From: Hibiscus mutabilis
Lineage: Eukaryota; Streptophyta; Magnoliopsida; Malvales; Malvaceae
Direction: 5' to 3'
Length of the DNA stretch: 64,000 nt
Assembly: GCA_019671005.1 (NCBI GenBank)
Contig: CM033732.1
Span: 10,699,932-10,763,931 of the forward strand
Shown: piece by piece, positions 11,779 through 21,614 of the stretch
Layout of the letters: the number at the start of each line of letters is the position of its first letter
Position numbering within the stretch: position 1 is the stretch's first letter
The notes under the pieces: model-generated
The model's database searches: none
The model's input: only the letters and a program-made list of their open reading frames with translations
Told to the model about the DNA's origin: nothing
Program-made: the position numbers and the translations under genes

Positions 11779-12960
11779 ACCACAAGGAGGTTTACCTAGC
11801 GATCTTCAAGTCGCAAGAGGAACTGCCATGAGCAATGTAAGGCAATCACCACCAGAAGTGGCCAACAACTTAGAGAGGTTCAAACCCGCTCGTCAAACAA
11901 AACTCCACAAAAAGAGCAAGACGAACCTAGCGGCCAAGTCTCGGATCTTGAACCAAGAATTGCTGCGGCAACCGACAATAAATAAGCATACCTCGGCAGC
12001 CCGTGACGCCTCGGCAACTTGCGATAAGCACGCCTCGGCAACCCCGGTTGGTAACGCATCCGGCAACTCCGGATGTCCCGTAATGCCCGTCAATCAGGTT
12101 TCAAACCAATGAAAGGATAGAAGATATCCGACTTCCACCACCATTCCCACAAAGATTGAAGCGACAAAAGCAAGAATACCAATTCAAGAAGTTTCTTGAT
12201 ATCTTAAAGCAAGTCCACATCAACTTGCCATTGGTGGAAGCAATTGAACAAATGCCAAACTATGCCAAGTTTCTTAAAGACATTGTGTCCAAGAGAACAA
12301 GGCTAGGAGAGTTTGAAACAGTTGCCGCGACGAGAGGGATGCATGGCAATGTTGCTGTCGCATGCCGCCCAAGTTGAAGGATCCCGGAAGTTTCACAATA
12401 CCACTGTTCTATTGGAAATCACTATGTCGGGAAAGCACTATGCGACCTAGGGGCTAGCATAAACTTGATGCCTAAATCGGTTTTCGAAAACTAGGAATCG
12501 GGAAGGCAAGACCTACAACATTATCTTTGCGGCTAGCCGACAGATCCTATGTGCATCCAGAGAGGGAAAAATCGAGGACATCTTGGTAAAGTTGATAAAT
12601 TCATTTTTTCCGCTGACTTTATTGTTTTGGATTGTGAAGCGGATGAGCATGCACCTATCATTCTCGGGAGACCATTCCTAGCGGCGGGGAGAACCTTGAT
12701 CGACGTTGAAAAGGGAGAACTCACAATGAGGGTGAATGACCAGCAAGGTAAAACTAAATGTGTTCCAAACGCTAAGGCATGCGATGATCGAGAAGAATGC
12801 CAACTACTTCATGCCACGGCGAGAATTTAACCGATGAGGAATTTAGTTGCCTCGGCAACTACATTGCCGATCAAGAGGAACCTGGTGAGTATGAAGAGCG
12901 GTCGATGAGGAACAACCCGAAGAGGTAAATTGGCTAGTCAATCGACCAGTACATACTTTG
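11779..12960 (+). pseudogene. Linker and aspartic protease region, copy 2 (broken)
   Basis: An open frame 11759-12112 covers the linker with repeated DASAT/HASAT words. 12156-12377 holds the pre-protease block QRLKRQ...EAIEQMPNYAKF. The active site DLGA is at 12444-12455. 12549-12830 is an open frame with GKVDKFIFSADFIVLD and HAPIILGRPFLA, longer than the matching piece of copy 1. Stops between these pieces inactivate the protein. Confidence 0.8.
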
Positions 12961-13129
12961 AACCACTGGACTACTCGGGTAAGGAAGGTAAGATCGAAAA
13001 ACCCTCTATCGAAAATCCACCAATTCTTGAGTTGAAACAATTGCGAGCAACTAAAATATGTATACTTAGGGACCGATAATACATTACCCGTAATTATTTC
13101 TTCTAAGTTACAGCTGAGCGAGAAAAAGA

Positions 13130-14560
13130 AGCTGATCAACATGTTGAAACTACATAAAAAGGCAATAGGGTGGACAATTGCCGACTTGAAGGGAATTAGC
13201 CGGCGGTGTGCATGCACAAGATCTTGTTGGAAGATGATCACAAACCTTCAATTGAGGCCCGGAGGAGACTGAATCATGCCATGAAAGGGGTTGTAATGAA
13301 AGAAATCATCAAGTGGCTTGACGCCGGCATTATATACCCTATCTCCGATAGTGCGTGGGTAAGTCCGGTACAATGTGTGCGAAAAAGGAGGTATAACAGT
13401 GGTGAGTAATGAAAATAATGAACTTATCCCAACCAGGTGTGACCGGTTGGAGGGTTTGTATGGACTATCGAAAGCTAAACAAAGCCACTAGGAAAGATCA
13501 CTTCCCATTACCCTTTATTGATCAAATGCTTGACCGTCTTGCGGGGTAAACCCTTTTACTTGTTTTCTTGATGGTTATTCGAGTTTACAATCAGATTGCC
13601 ATAGCACGGAAGATCAAGAAAAGACAACCTTCACATGCCCTACGGTACTTATGCCTTCCGAAGGATGCCGTTCGGATTGTGTAACGCCCGGCAACCTTCC
13701 AAAGATGCATGATGGCGCTCTTTTCGGACATGGTCGAAGACTTCCTTGAGATCTTCATGGATGATTTTTTGTTTTTTAGTAATGACTTGACGGCTGTCTC
13801 GGCAATTTAGAGAGGTGTTGGCAAGATGCGAAAAAAACAGATTTAGTCCTCAATTGGGAGAAATGCCACTTTATGGTAGATGAAGGAATAGTGCTCGGCC
13901 ACAAGATTTCATCAAGGGAATTGAAGTAGACAAAGCCAAGGTGGGCGTGATCGAGAGATTACCCCACCAATTTCGGTTAAAGGAATTCGAAGTTTTTCTC
14001 GGACATGCGAGGTTTTTCGGAGGTTCATTCATAACTTTTCTAAAATCACTAAACCTTTGTGTAATCTGCTTGAACAGGATAAAGTCTTGATTTTGATGAT
14101 TCTTGCACTCAAGCATTTGAAACCCTAAAGAAAAAGCTTGCCTCGGCACCCATTGTTGTTCCACAGTTGGACGCTACCTTTTGAGCTCATGTGTGATGCA
14201 AGTGATTTGCGGTAGGAGCAAATCCTAGGCCAACGCCGCAGTAAGACCTTCCATGTGATATACTACGCTAGTAAAACTCTTAACGATGCTCAAATGAATT
14301 ACACAACAACGGAGAAAGAGTTACTAGTCAGTAGTTTTCGCATTTGACAAGTTCCGATCCTATTTAATTGGTACAAAGGTAATTGTTCATACGGACCATT
14401 CGGCAATCAAATACTTATTTGCTAAAAAGGATGCTAAACCTCGTTTGATTCGTTGGATATTACTTTTACAAGAATTTGATATTGAAATTAAGGACGGAAA
14501 AGGAATGTAAAATCAAGTGGCGATCACTTATCACGTTTGGAACGCAATAGGGAAGAGGAC
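13130..14560 (+). pseudogene. Reverse transcriptase and RNase H region, copy 2 (broken)
   Basis: The same block order as copy 1: the DAGIIYPISDSAWVSPVQCV segment (13206-13409), the DYRKLNKATRKDHFPLPFI block near 13460-13520, catalytic FMDD at 13754-13765, and RNase H MCDASD with its Asp codon at 14195-14197. Frame changes fall at CCGG, GGCA and AAAA words, and some differ from copy 1. Confidence 0.85.
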
Positions 14561-14759
14561 GGGATCTAGAGATATGCGATGTATTCCGGATGAACAAATT
14601 CTAATCGCCTCGGCAACCCTTGACGCCTCGACAGCCCATGACGCGCCTCGGCAACTCTCGACGCCGCAGCGGTCTTTGACGAGCACGCCTCGGCAATTTT
14701 GGGAGCGAACACTACGGCAACACATGCCCCGCAATACCGCACGCAGATTTAGTTAACTT

Positions 14760-16006
14760 CCTTGTTTGTGGTATTTTTCCGTATGGCATTACTCACCAAG
14801 GGAAGAAGCGGTTCCGCCATAATGCTAAGCATTACTTTTGGGACGAGCCTCTTTTGTTTAAACAATGTGCGAGATCGGGTTATACGTCGATGTGTCCTCA
14901 AGAAGAAAGCAACAGAATGTACTCGGCAATGCCATTCTTCACCCTATGGAGGACATTTTGGAGGAACTCGTCATGACCAAAGTCTTGCAATCCGGTTTGT
15001 ATTGGCCAACATTGTACAAAGATGCCCAAGACTTTTACAAGCAATGTGATCGTTGCGGAGGGGGCGGGCAATATCTCTAGGCGACATGAGATGCCACTCG
15101 AAACATCATCGAGGTGGAACTGCTCGATGTATGGGGATCGATTTTATGGGACCTTTTCCATCTTCATTCGCAACCTCTACATCTTACTCGCCGTCGACTA
15201 TGTGTCTAAATGGGTAGAGGCAAATGCGGTTCCCAACGACGATTCCAAGACCGTGCAACGATTCTGCGAGAAAAACATATTTACGGTTTGGGATGCCGAG
15301 AGCAATTATCAGCGACGGGGGGCAAGCATTTTGACAATGACTAATTGCCAAGATGTTGCAACGCTTGGCATATCACACAAGATCGCCACGGCATATCACC
15401 CACAAACCAACGGGCAAGCGAAATTTCCAACCGGGTTGAAGGGAATACTCGAGAAAGTTGTAAATCCCGCAAGGAAGGATTGGTCATTAAGACTAGATGA
15501 CGCACTTTGGGCATATCGCACCGCATTCAAAACACCATTAGGTATGTCCCCTTCCGCTTGTCTATGGTAAAACATGTCATCTACCGTGGAAATCGAGCAC
15601 AAGGCGTCTTGGGCAATCAAGACCGTGAATATGGATTGGGAAAGTGCGGACAAAAGCGCTTGATGGATCTCAATGAGATAGAAGAATTTCGTGCACTCGC
15701 CTATAACAATGCACAAATCTACAAGGAGAAAACAAAGCGATGGCACGACAAGAAACTATTGCCACGACAATTCACGCCAGGGGCAACTAGTTCTCCTATT
15801 CAATTCTCGGCTAAAACTTTTCCCGGAAAGCTGAAATCAAGATGGTCGGGACCATTCAAAGTCGTCAAACCATTCTCTCATGGTGCCGTAATAATCAAGT
15901 CCATCTCGACAATCATGAATTCAAAGTTAATGGACAAAGATTGAAGCACTACAATGGTGCCCATGTGGAACGTAACAAGGAAGTGGTCAACTTAGGAGAT
16001 GCATGA
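14760..16006 (+). pseudogene. Integrase region, copy 2 (broken but with long open core)
   Basis: The zinc domain lies in 14762-15080. The longest open piece (15022-15570) contains LLAVDYVSKWVEANAVPND, GISHKIATAYHPQTNGQAKF and the ALWAYRTAFKTPLGMSP block, so much of the catalytic core is contiguous here but not in copy 1. The first catalytic Asp codon (15140-15142) lies in a different frame. A last open stretch 15507-15944 covers the KSRWSGPFKVVKPF C-terminal domain, and the family stop is at 16004-16006. Confidence 0.85.
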
Positions 16007-16190
16007 GCATGCTCTCCTCTCGATATTTCCTTTTTCTTTTTTATTTTTATTTTTATTTTTAATTTTAGGAGATATTTTATTTTTTCTTCATTATCTTTAG
16101 TTTTCAAGTTTTCTTTATTTTCTTTTTCACAACAAGACTCACAACTACTATGCTAAGGAAATTTATCACAAGATCATTGCCCGGCAACCA

Positions 16191-16385
16191 ATGAAGAAGA
16201 TGCCGCGACAACTTACTTCATGCATGCACAAGCTGATGCCACGGCAACCAACCCTGAAGATGCCACGGCAACCAAAGCTAAAGACACCACCGGCAACAAG
16301 AAAACAACCATCACGTTCAAGCAAGAAAATCAAGACGCCAACTAGAAGGAAACTAATCATCTACGATGACGAACTCTCGGAGTAA
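16191..16385 (+). CDS. Small basic ORF after integrase (copy 2), unknown function
   Basis: This encodes 64 residues starting MKKMPRQLTSC. It has three MPRQ(L/P) repeats, then a Lys/Arg-rich stretch (TRKQPSRSSKKIKTPTRRK) and an acidic end YDDELSE. The repeats are encoded by ATGCCACGGCAAC words, the same dyad family seen through the element. The copy-1 version (8261-8453) is frame-shifted. It starts 185 bp after the integrase stop. The basic tract could act as a nuclear localisation or nucleic-acid-binding signal, but it could equally be a by-product of the repeated word. Confidence 0.35.
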   Translation: MKKMPRQLTSCMHKLMPRQPTLKMPRQPKLKTPPATRKQPSRSSKKIKTPTRRKLIIYDDELSE

Positions 16386-16463
16386 GTCCTCGTATGCATT
16401 TTTATTTTTATTGTTATTTTTCGTTATTTTTATGCATGCATTGAGGACAATGCCTCACTCGAG

Positions 16464-16474
16464 TTTGGGGGGGG
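16464..16474 (+). promoter_or_regulatory. Internal polypurine-like tract
   Basis: TTTGGGGGGGG sits in the setting TTGAGGACAATGCC...CTCGAGTTTGGGGG. This closely mimics the setting of the true polypurine tract (GCTTGAGGACAAGC...TTCGAGTTTGGGGGTG) about 780 bp downstream. Copy 1 has it at 8531-8543. It may prime a second plus strand. Confidence 0.55.
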
Positions 16475-16782
16475 ATTGTTATTAGTAATTACCATGTTTA
16501 GTTACATTAATCTTAAGCATTACATTTAGGATACATAAATTGCTTGCCATGCCTTTAAATTGGAACAAGAATTGCTTAGATTTGATGAATATTCAATGAT
16601 GACTTTACCAATGCACTTAATTGATAGAATTTTTATTCTAGGATAACCATGAAAAACTTAGAATTTTACTATGATGCTAAATTTGATGAAACACTGTTGT
16701 GGTTTGATTGATTTAAGGAGTTCTAGTAAACTTAGGTTGATAATTAACTAATTGGGGGATTAGAATAAAAATTGGATGAATG

Positions 16783-16971
16783 CTAGAGGTGCCCGAAATT
16801 GGCTCTAGCATACGCTAAAAAAATTGATCACTAGAGGTGCCCGAAACTGGCTCTAGAAGGCGTTAAAATTTTTTTCGGTTAACTAGAGGTGCCCGAAACC
16901 GGCTCTAGTCGATTAAATTAACTTAAGAAAACTAAAAATAAAACACTAGAGGTGCCCGAAATTGGCTCTAG
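16783..16971 (+). repeat. Four spaced 26-bp hairpin repeats
   Basis: Copies at 16783-16808, 16831-16856, 16883-16908 and 16946-16971 have the form CTAGAGGTGCC-CGAAAYY-GGCTCTAG. The arms CTAGAG(GT)GCC and GGCTCTAG pair. The spacers differ, so the hairpin and not the spacer is conserved. Paired arm bases are intact in all four; the loop varies (ATT, ACT, ACC, ATT). Confidence 0.85.
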
Positions 16972-17245
16972 TTAAAACATGTTAAAAAGAACCCACTGAA
17001 GTAATTTGAAAACCTATTGTTTGCATAGAATCCGAAAAATCAACTTGCACACAACTCCGCACACACTCACAAGCATTATAGTTTGATTCCGAGTAATTCA
17101 TCAGTTTTCTGAAAAATAAAAAGCCAATCATACTTTATGCCCAGTTGAGAGAATTGAAATCAAGTTCAAAGCTAAGTTTGTGAAAATTTGAAGTCTTGGC
17201 GGGTAATTATGAGTTTGCATTGCTTGAGGACAAGCAATAGTTCGA

Positions 17246-17256
17246 GTTTGGGGGTG
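17246..17256 (+). promoter_or_regulatory. Polypurine tract before the 3' LTR
   Basis: The G-rich run TTTGGGGGTG abuts the TGATAAG start of the 3' LTR, the position required for plus-strand priming. Confidence 0.75.
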
Positions 17257-18812
17257 TGATAAGTGTTCAAAAGTACTATTTTTCTTACCCTTTTTTTACT
17301 CATATTATTGTTAGACTTAGGCTCATATTAGTTGCATAAGTTAGCCATTCATGCATTAATCCATGTTTCCTTCAATCGTTGAGCTTGATTACATAACTTG
17401 GTGATTTTTGTGGAAATAGATGCTGCTTTGGTGTGTTTTTGTGTGTATGTGCAGGATCACTTGCCAAAGCAATGCCGAGCTAGTTGCGGGGCAATGCATG
17501 AAGGATATGCCGAGCTAGTTGCCGTAGGCGGTGCATGAAGGAGACGCCGAGCCAGTTGCCATGGCATTTGTCGACAAAGACCAAAAGCAATATGGATGTC
17601 GAAATTCATGATTTTACAAGCCCAAGATGACATGGAGCAAGGTCCAAGCCCAAAGGAATTTGATTGCCATGCAGAGATTAAAGAAGAATTAAATTCCAAG
17701 AGGATAGGAGAAGTTCTAATAGGAATAAAATTATAATAAAGAATTATATTCTTTAAAGATAATTTAATTCCAACTCAAACTCCTCCTCAAAGAAGGACTT
17801 TGGCCTAGCCCTATAAATATCAAGGAGATTTCGACAAGATGAATAGAGAGAGCAAGAGGGAAATTTCGGCAAGTCCAAGTAGGGCAAGAGGAGAGAATTT
17901 TCGACAAGCATCAAGGGCAAGGAGGATTTCGACAAGCCTCTTCCTTCATCTTTGTTCGATTGGGTTCATGCTAGGGATTAATTATCTTGTGTTTCTTTGT
18001 AACCTAGCCATGAACTAAATTTACTTGGCTATGGTTATTGTGTTTTGTGGTTGTTGAGAAACTATTGGTTTTTGTTTAGGTAATAAGAGTTTGCACTTTT
18101 CTATTTCAAGGTTTATTCATTCTTGGTTCCTATTATTGCTTATGAGTGAATTGGGAGAGGATCTCGTGATTTCATCCATTTATCTAATATCGGGAGAGTT
18201 AGATTCAAGAAACGAATGAATATGATCTTTATGCAATCCAATGATGGTGAAGATTAATCCGGCTTAGGAATAAGTTAAGGATTTCAACGGCTAAGAGGAG
18301 CGCAAGATTGGTTGTTGTTCACCCTTGATTCACGCAGGATGTATTATCAAGGCATGCACAAGTAGCTAGAGTTTCGACTTAGGGATAAGAAGAAACCATT
18401 GAAGAACGCTCCGCCAACCTTGAAGTTGCTGCCCGATCGCCCAAGTAGTTGCCCAACTAGTCGCCCAAGCAACCATCAATTAGTTGCCAAAGCAACCCGT
18501 TGTGCAAAAATCCCACGGCAACTGAGTTGCCCATGCACTCTTTTACCAAGACAATCCAATCGGCTATCACACCTCAACTCACGATAACCTAGCCTATCTC
18601 TCTCAATTGAATTCATCTTTTATTTTATTTTATTGCTTTCTAGATTAGTAATTAGTTAAACTTCGATAATCCTTTACTTGTGTTTTTACTTTTTACAGTG
18701 CAAGAGACTAGATTCTTGAAGTGGCACCAATCCCTGTGGAGACGATATCTTTTATACTATAACTTGCGACGTGTATACTTGCACAATTGCGTAGCACTTA
18801 TTACGCGCAACA
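17257..18812 (+). repeat. 3' LTR of the Athila-like element
   Basis: It runs from TGATAAGTG to GCAACA, 1556 bp, followed by the GTAAG duplication. It differs from the 5' LTR at few sites, mostly inside GCC/GGC words, which suggests a young insertion if those differences are partly technical. Confidence 0.9.
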
Positions 18813-18817
18813 GTAAG
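18813..18817. repeat. Target site duplication GTAAG (right copy)
   Basis: Exact match to 789-793. Confidence 0.9.
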
Positions 18818-21614
18818 TTTCATTATCTCCTCTAATGAAAGGTTATTTACTGAAATGCCCAAGTTCTTGGCTCTTTACATATGTTTTCTAATAGGTTTTG
18901 ATTAATTAATTATGGATTTTAGCTTAATTGGGGTTTAATTGATGGATCTTGTGATTTTCGAATTGGATCTAATTTTCCACTGTTGTGGATTATTTTCAAT
19001 CTTATTTTGGATGTATTATAATTTGGATAAATTATTTTTAACAATAGAATCCCGAAGTTGTTGAATCTCTAATTGTTTAGGTTGTTAGTTGAGAGTTGTT
19101 GGGTTTTTTTTGGAGTTTAATCATTGCTGGAAGTAAAAGGATGTTGTGAATGAGTTTTTAGATGTTAATTGATGAGGTTTGATGTATTGAATCGTTATAT
19201 TATGGCTGAGTTAAGATTAAGTAGTGTTAGAGGTTGATTTCGGTTAATTTCGAATGAGTTTTGAGTGGGCATCTTGAGAGCTACAGGATTTTGGTTGAAA
19301 TAGAGAGTTAGAGCATTTTAATGCATGTTTCCTCTAGTTTTGTGTGGCCGAAACAGACGATAATCAAAGCGTAGCATCTTGAGGTGGTTCGAGATTTACC
19401 GGGAGCTTGTTTCTCGATAGCAAGCAAGGCGAAGTGAATCGGTGAGTAGAAACGATTTTAAAAGTCTTTCAAAGGTTTGAAAGTGGTTCTGGAGGTTTAG
19501 GTTAAGTTTGAAACACTTACCTAAGCTTGGAAGTAAGTTTCCTTCATTTGCTCTTTAATATCGGTTCGGATATGAGCATGTGTGATTCATGTTTTAGTCG
19601 TAAACATGGTAGGTTTTACTTACTGTAAATGTATGATTTTGAGTACATATGTAATGGCTTAAAAGTATATGAAATGCTAGTGAGCATTGGTTTTTCATTC
19701 CGATCGGGAATGGTGTATTGCCTTGGCAATGTGGTTTGCATATGTGATGGTTTTGCTTAATGCATTGTAAAACAGTGAGTAAATGGTTTTGGAAATGGTA
19801 TATTGGCTATGTGACAAGGTGAGAAAACATTCGGATATAGTTGGCATGCCATAGGATGAAGTGCACTATAATATGTTAAAAATTGATCGTGTTTAAGAAT
19901 CCTTGAGGTAAGCGGTAGACTACTCGGATTATAATGTTGCCACTTGGGTTGAGTAGTCGGTTCCCCTTGTTGATATTGATCTTGCGGTCGGCAATGATGT
20001 TATATCATGCGGTCGGCATGGTATGGGTCATGATAGTGGTCCACTATTATAGAGAGATCCGTGTATCTGAAATGTAAGGTTAACGGTCGGTTACCTAAAG
20101 ATTAGCGGTCGGCTAATCAAGGATAGAGGTCGCCTATTCGGGGTCACTATAAATGCCAATATACGGAATGATTCAAGTGTTTAAATTATTTTTATAATTC
20201 TTTGAAATTTAAGCATGGTTTTATATTAAAGCTTTGGGAATGTAAACATGGTTTTGTATATAATGATTTGGGGATTTGAGCATGTGGTATATATTGTTTT
20301 GCATATGGTCGATATGCATGTTTTGATTTGTGATCATTGGAACTTGCTTAGGTCGTAAGCATGGTTTGAAAACAAATGTTTGGTTTTTAAAGGTTTTAAT
20401 GCATCATTATTTTAAGAGCATCCTCACTAAGCAAGTATGCTTACGCTCTCTTTTCCCTAATGATTCAGAGCATTAAAGCTTGGAGGCAGCAAAAGCAAGG
20501 ATTAAATGATCCAAAGTTTGATTGATGTTGTTATGCCTTTGTGCATTGTTACCTATGGTTGATGTTATGAGGATGCCTAGGGATGGATATAGATGGTTTT
20601 GCTTGGATGACATGCTTTGATGAGCTTAACATGTTGATTGTGGTATTAAAGGGTTGTTGGTATGGTGCTTATGCTAGTAAATGTTTAATTGAGCATCTTG
20701 GTATGTTTGGTGGAGTGTTATAGGGAGCATGCCTCTAGATCAATCTTTTGGGTAGCATAAACTTGTGTTGTAGTTAAACCATGTTGCAAGTGATGATAAA
20801 TGTATTGTTGGATGCTTATATGTATGTATACAAGTTGCTAGGACCTAAATGCATCTAGATTTGTGTGAAAAATCAGAAGAAAATGACATTACAGGCCCAG
20901 ACGTACCGATACGCAGAGGACCGTATCGGTACAGCTAGGCAAAAATAGACCAGGCATTTCGGTACAGGCTTGGGTGTACCTGTACGGTTTATCGCTACTG
21001 GAAACTACTTTTCGAATAAAAAATCGTGTACCGAAACACCCTTAAGGCGTACCGGTACGATTGTTAGGTAAATTAAATCTTGGTCGTTAATTCTGTTAGG
21101 TGTATCGGTACTGTACTAGGTGTACCGAAACGAGGGTTGTTAGTTTAGAGCACCGTATTGATACGGTTGGAAGCGTATCGATATGTGTGACCGCTATTTT
21201 GGTTAATGTCATGGATATGCAGTTCTATTTTCTCTCATTTTGGTCCCCGAATGTTGATGATGCAATTGTATGAGCTTGCTTAATCATCTTGACCTAAAAT
21301 TTGACATGTGAGCATGTAAATGTACAAATTGAGGATTGGTAACCTTATTTTCAATATGGGTCCCGTAATTTAAAAGATTTACGTTTTAGTCCCCGTAATG
21401 AATGAGTTGCATTTGGTTGCTCTTTTGTGATCCATTTCTTTCAAAAATTCACCGCAACAAGTATGAACGCGTAAGGTCATTAAATTGCATCTAGACAAGA
21501 TAAAAAGGAAAAAAATAGGCCGACTTTTCATAACCTTTCTCTAGTTTGCTTCGACAAACCTAATGTAGCTCTCTCGGTTCGGTCAGACGTCTAGACTGGG
21601 TCGAGGGGGTTACA
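18818..21614. mobile_element. Older long LTR-like sequence, right part, no genes
   Basis: There is no coding frame. Features shared in kind with the complete solo LTR at 56354-58851 are a CACTAAGC...TATGCTTACGC block (about 20427), a cluster of GTACCGATACG-type palindromes (20890-21190) and an end resembling an LTR terminus (GGGGGTTACA, 21605-21614). A run of short palindromes centred on GGTCGG lies at 20078-20140. The matching left part is probably 243-788, separated by the Athila insertion. Family and exact ends are uncertain. Confidence 0.45.
20890..21190. repeat. Cluster of GTACCGATAC-type palindromic words
   Basis: About ten variants of CGTACCGATACG, CGTATCGGTAC, CGTACCGGTACG and GTACCGAAACG occur in 300 bp with unrelated spacers. 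The cluster resembles the GTATCGATACC cluster at 57120-57450 inside a different LTR. Confidence 0.7.

Larger units (their letters stand above)
794..18812 (+). mobile_element. Athila-like Ty3 retrotransposon in tandem-dimer form (LTR-int-LTR-int-LTR)
   Basis: The element is bounded by 1552-bp and 1556-bp LTRs that start TGATAAG and end GCAACA, inside a perfect GTAAG duplication. Two nearly identical internal regions (2346-9052 and 10295-17256) are separated by a third LTR that lacks roughly its first 175 bp and the polypurine tract before it. Each internal region has a tRNA-Asp-type primer site, gag with a CCHC knuckle, a DLGA protease, an FMDD reverse transcriptase, RNase H and integrase in Ty3 order. 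The gag and protease sequence style and tRNA-Asp priming indicate the Athila/Tat branch; no env-like ORF is present. The dimer most likely arose by unequal recombination between LTRs of two copies. The polyprotein frames are broken in both copies, so the element is not autonomous as read here. Confidence 0.9.

Noticed and set aside
16783..16971. CRISPR-like array (26-bp repeats with variable spacers)
   Set aside because: Four hairpin repeats in the 3' region of a plant retrotransposon, with no related genes and AT-rich spacers of unequal length; CRISPR does not occur in plant nuclear DNA.
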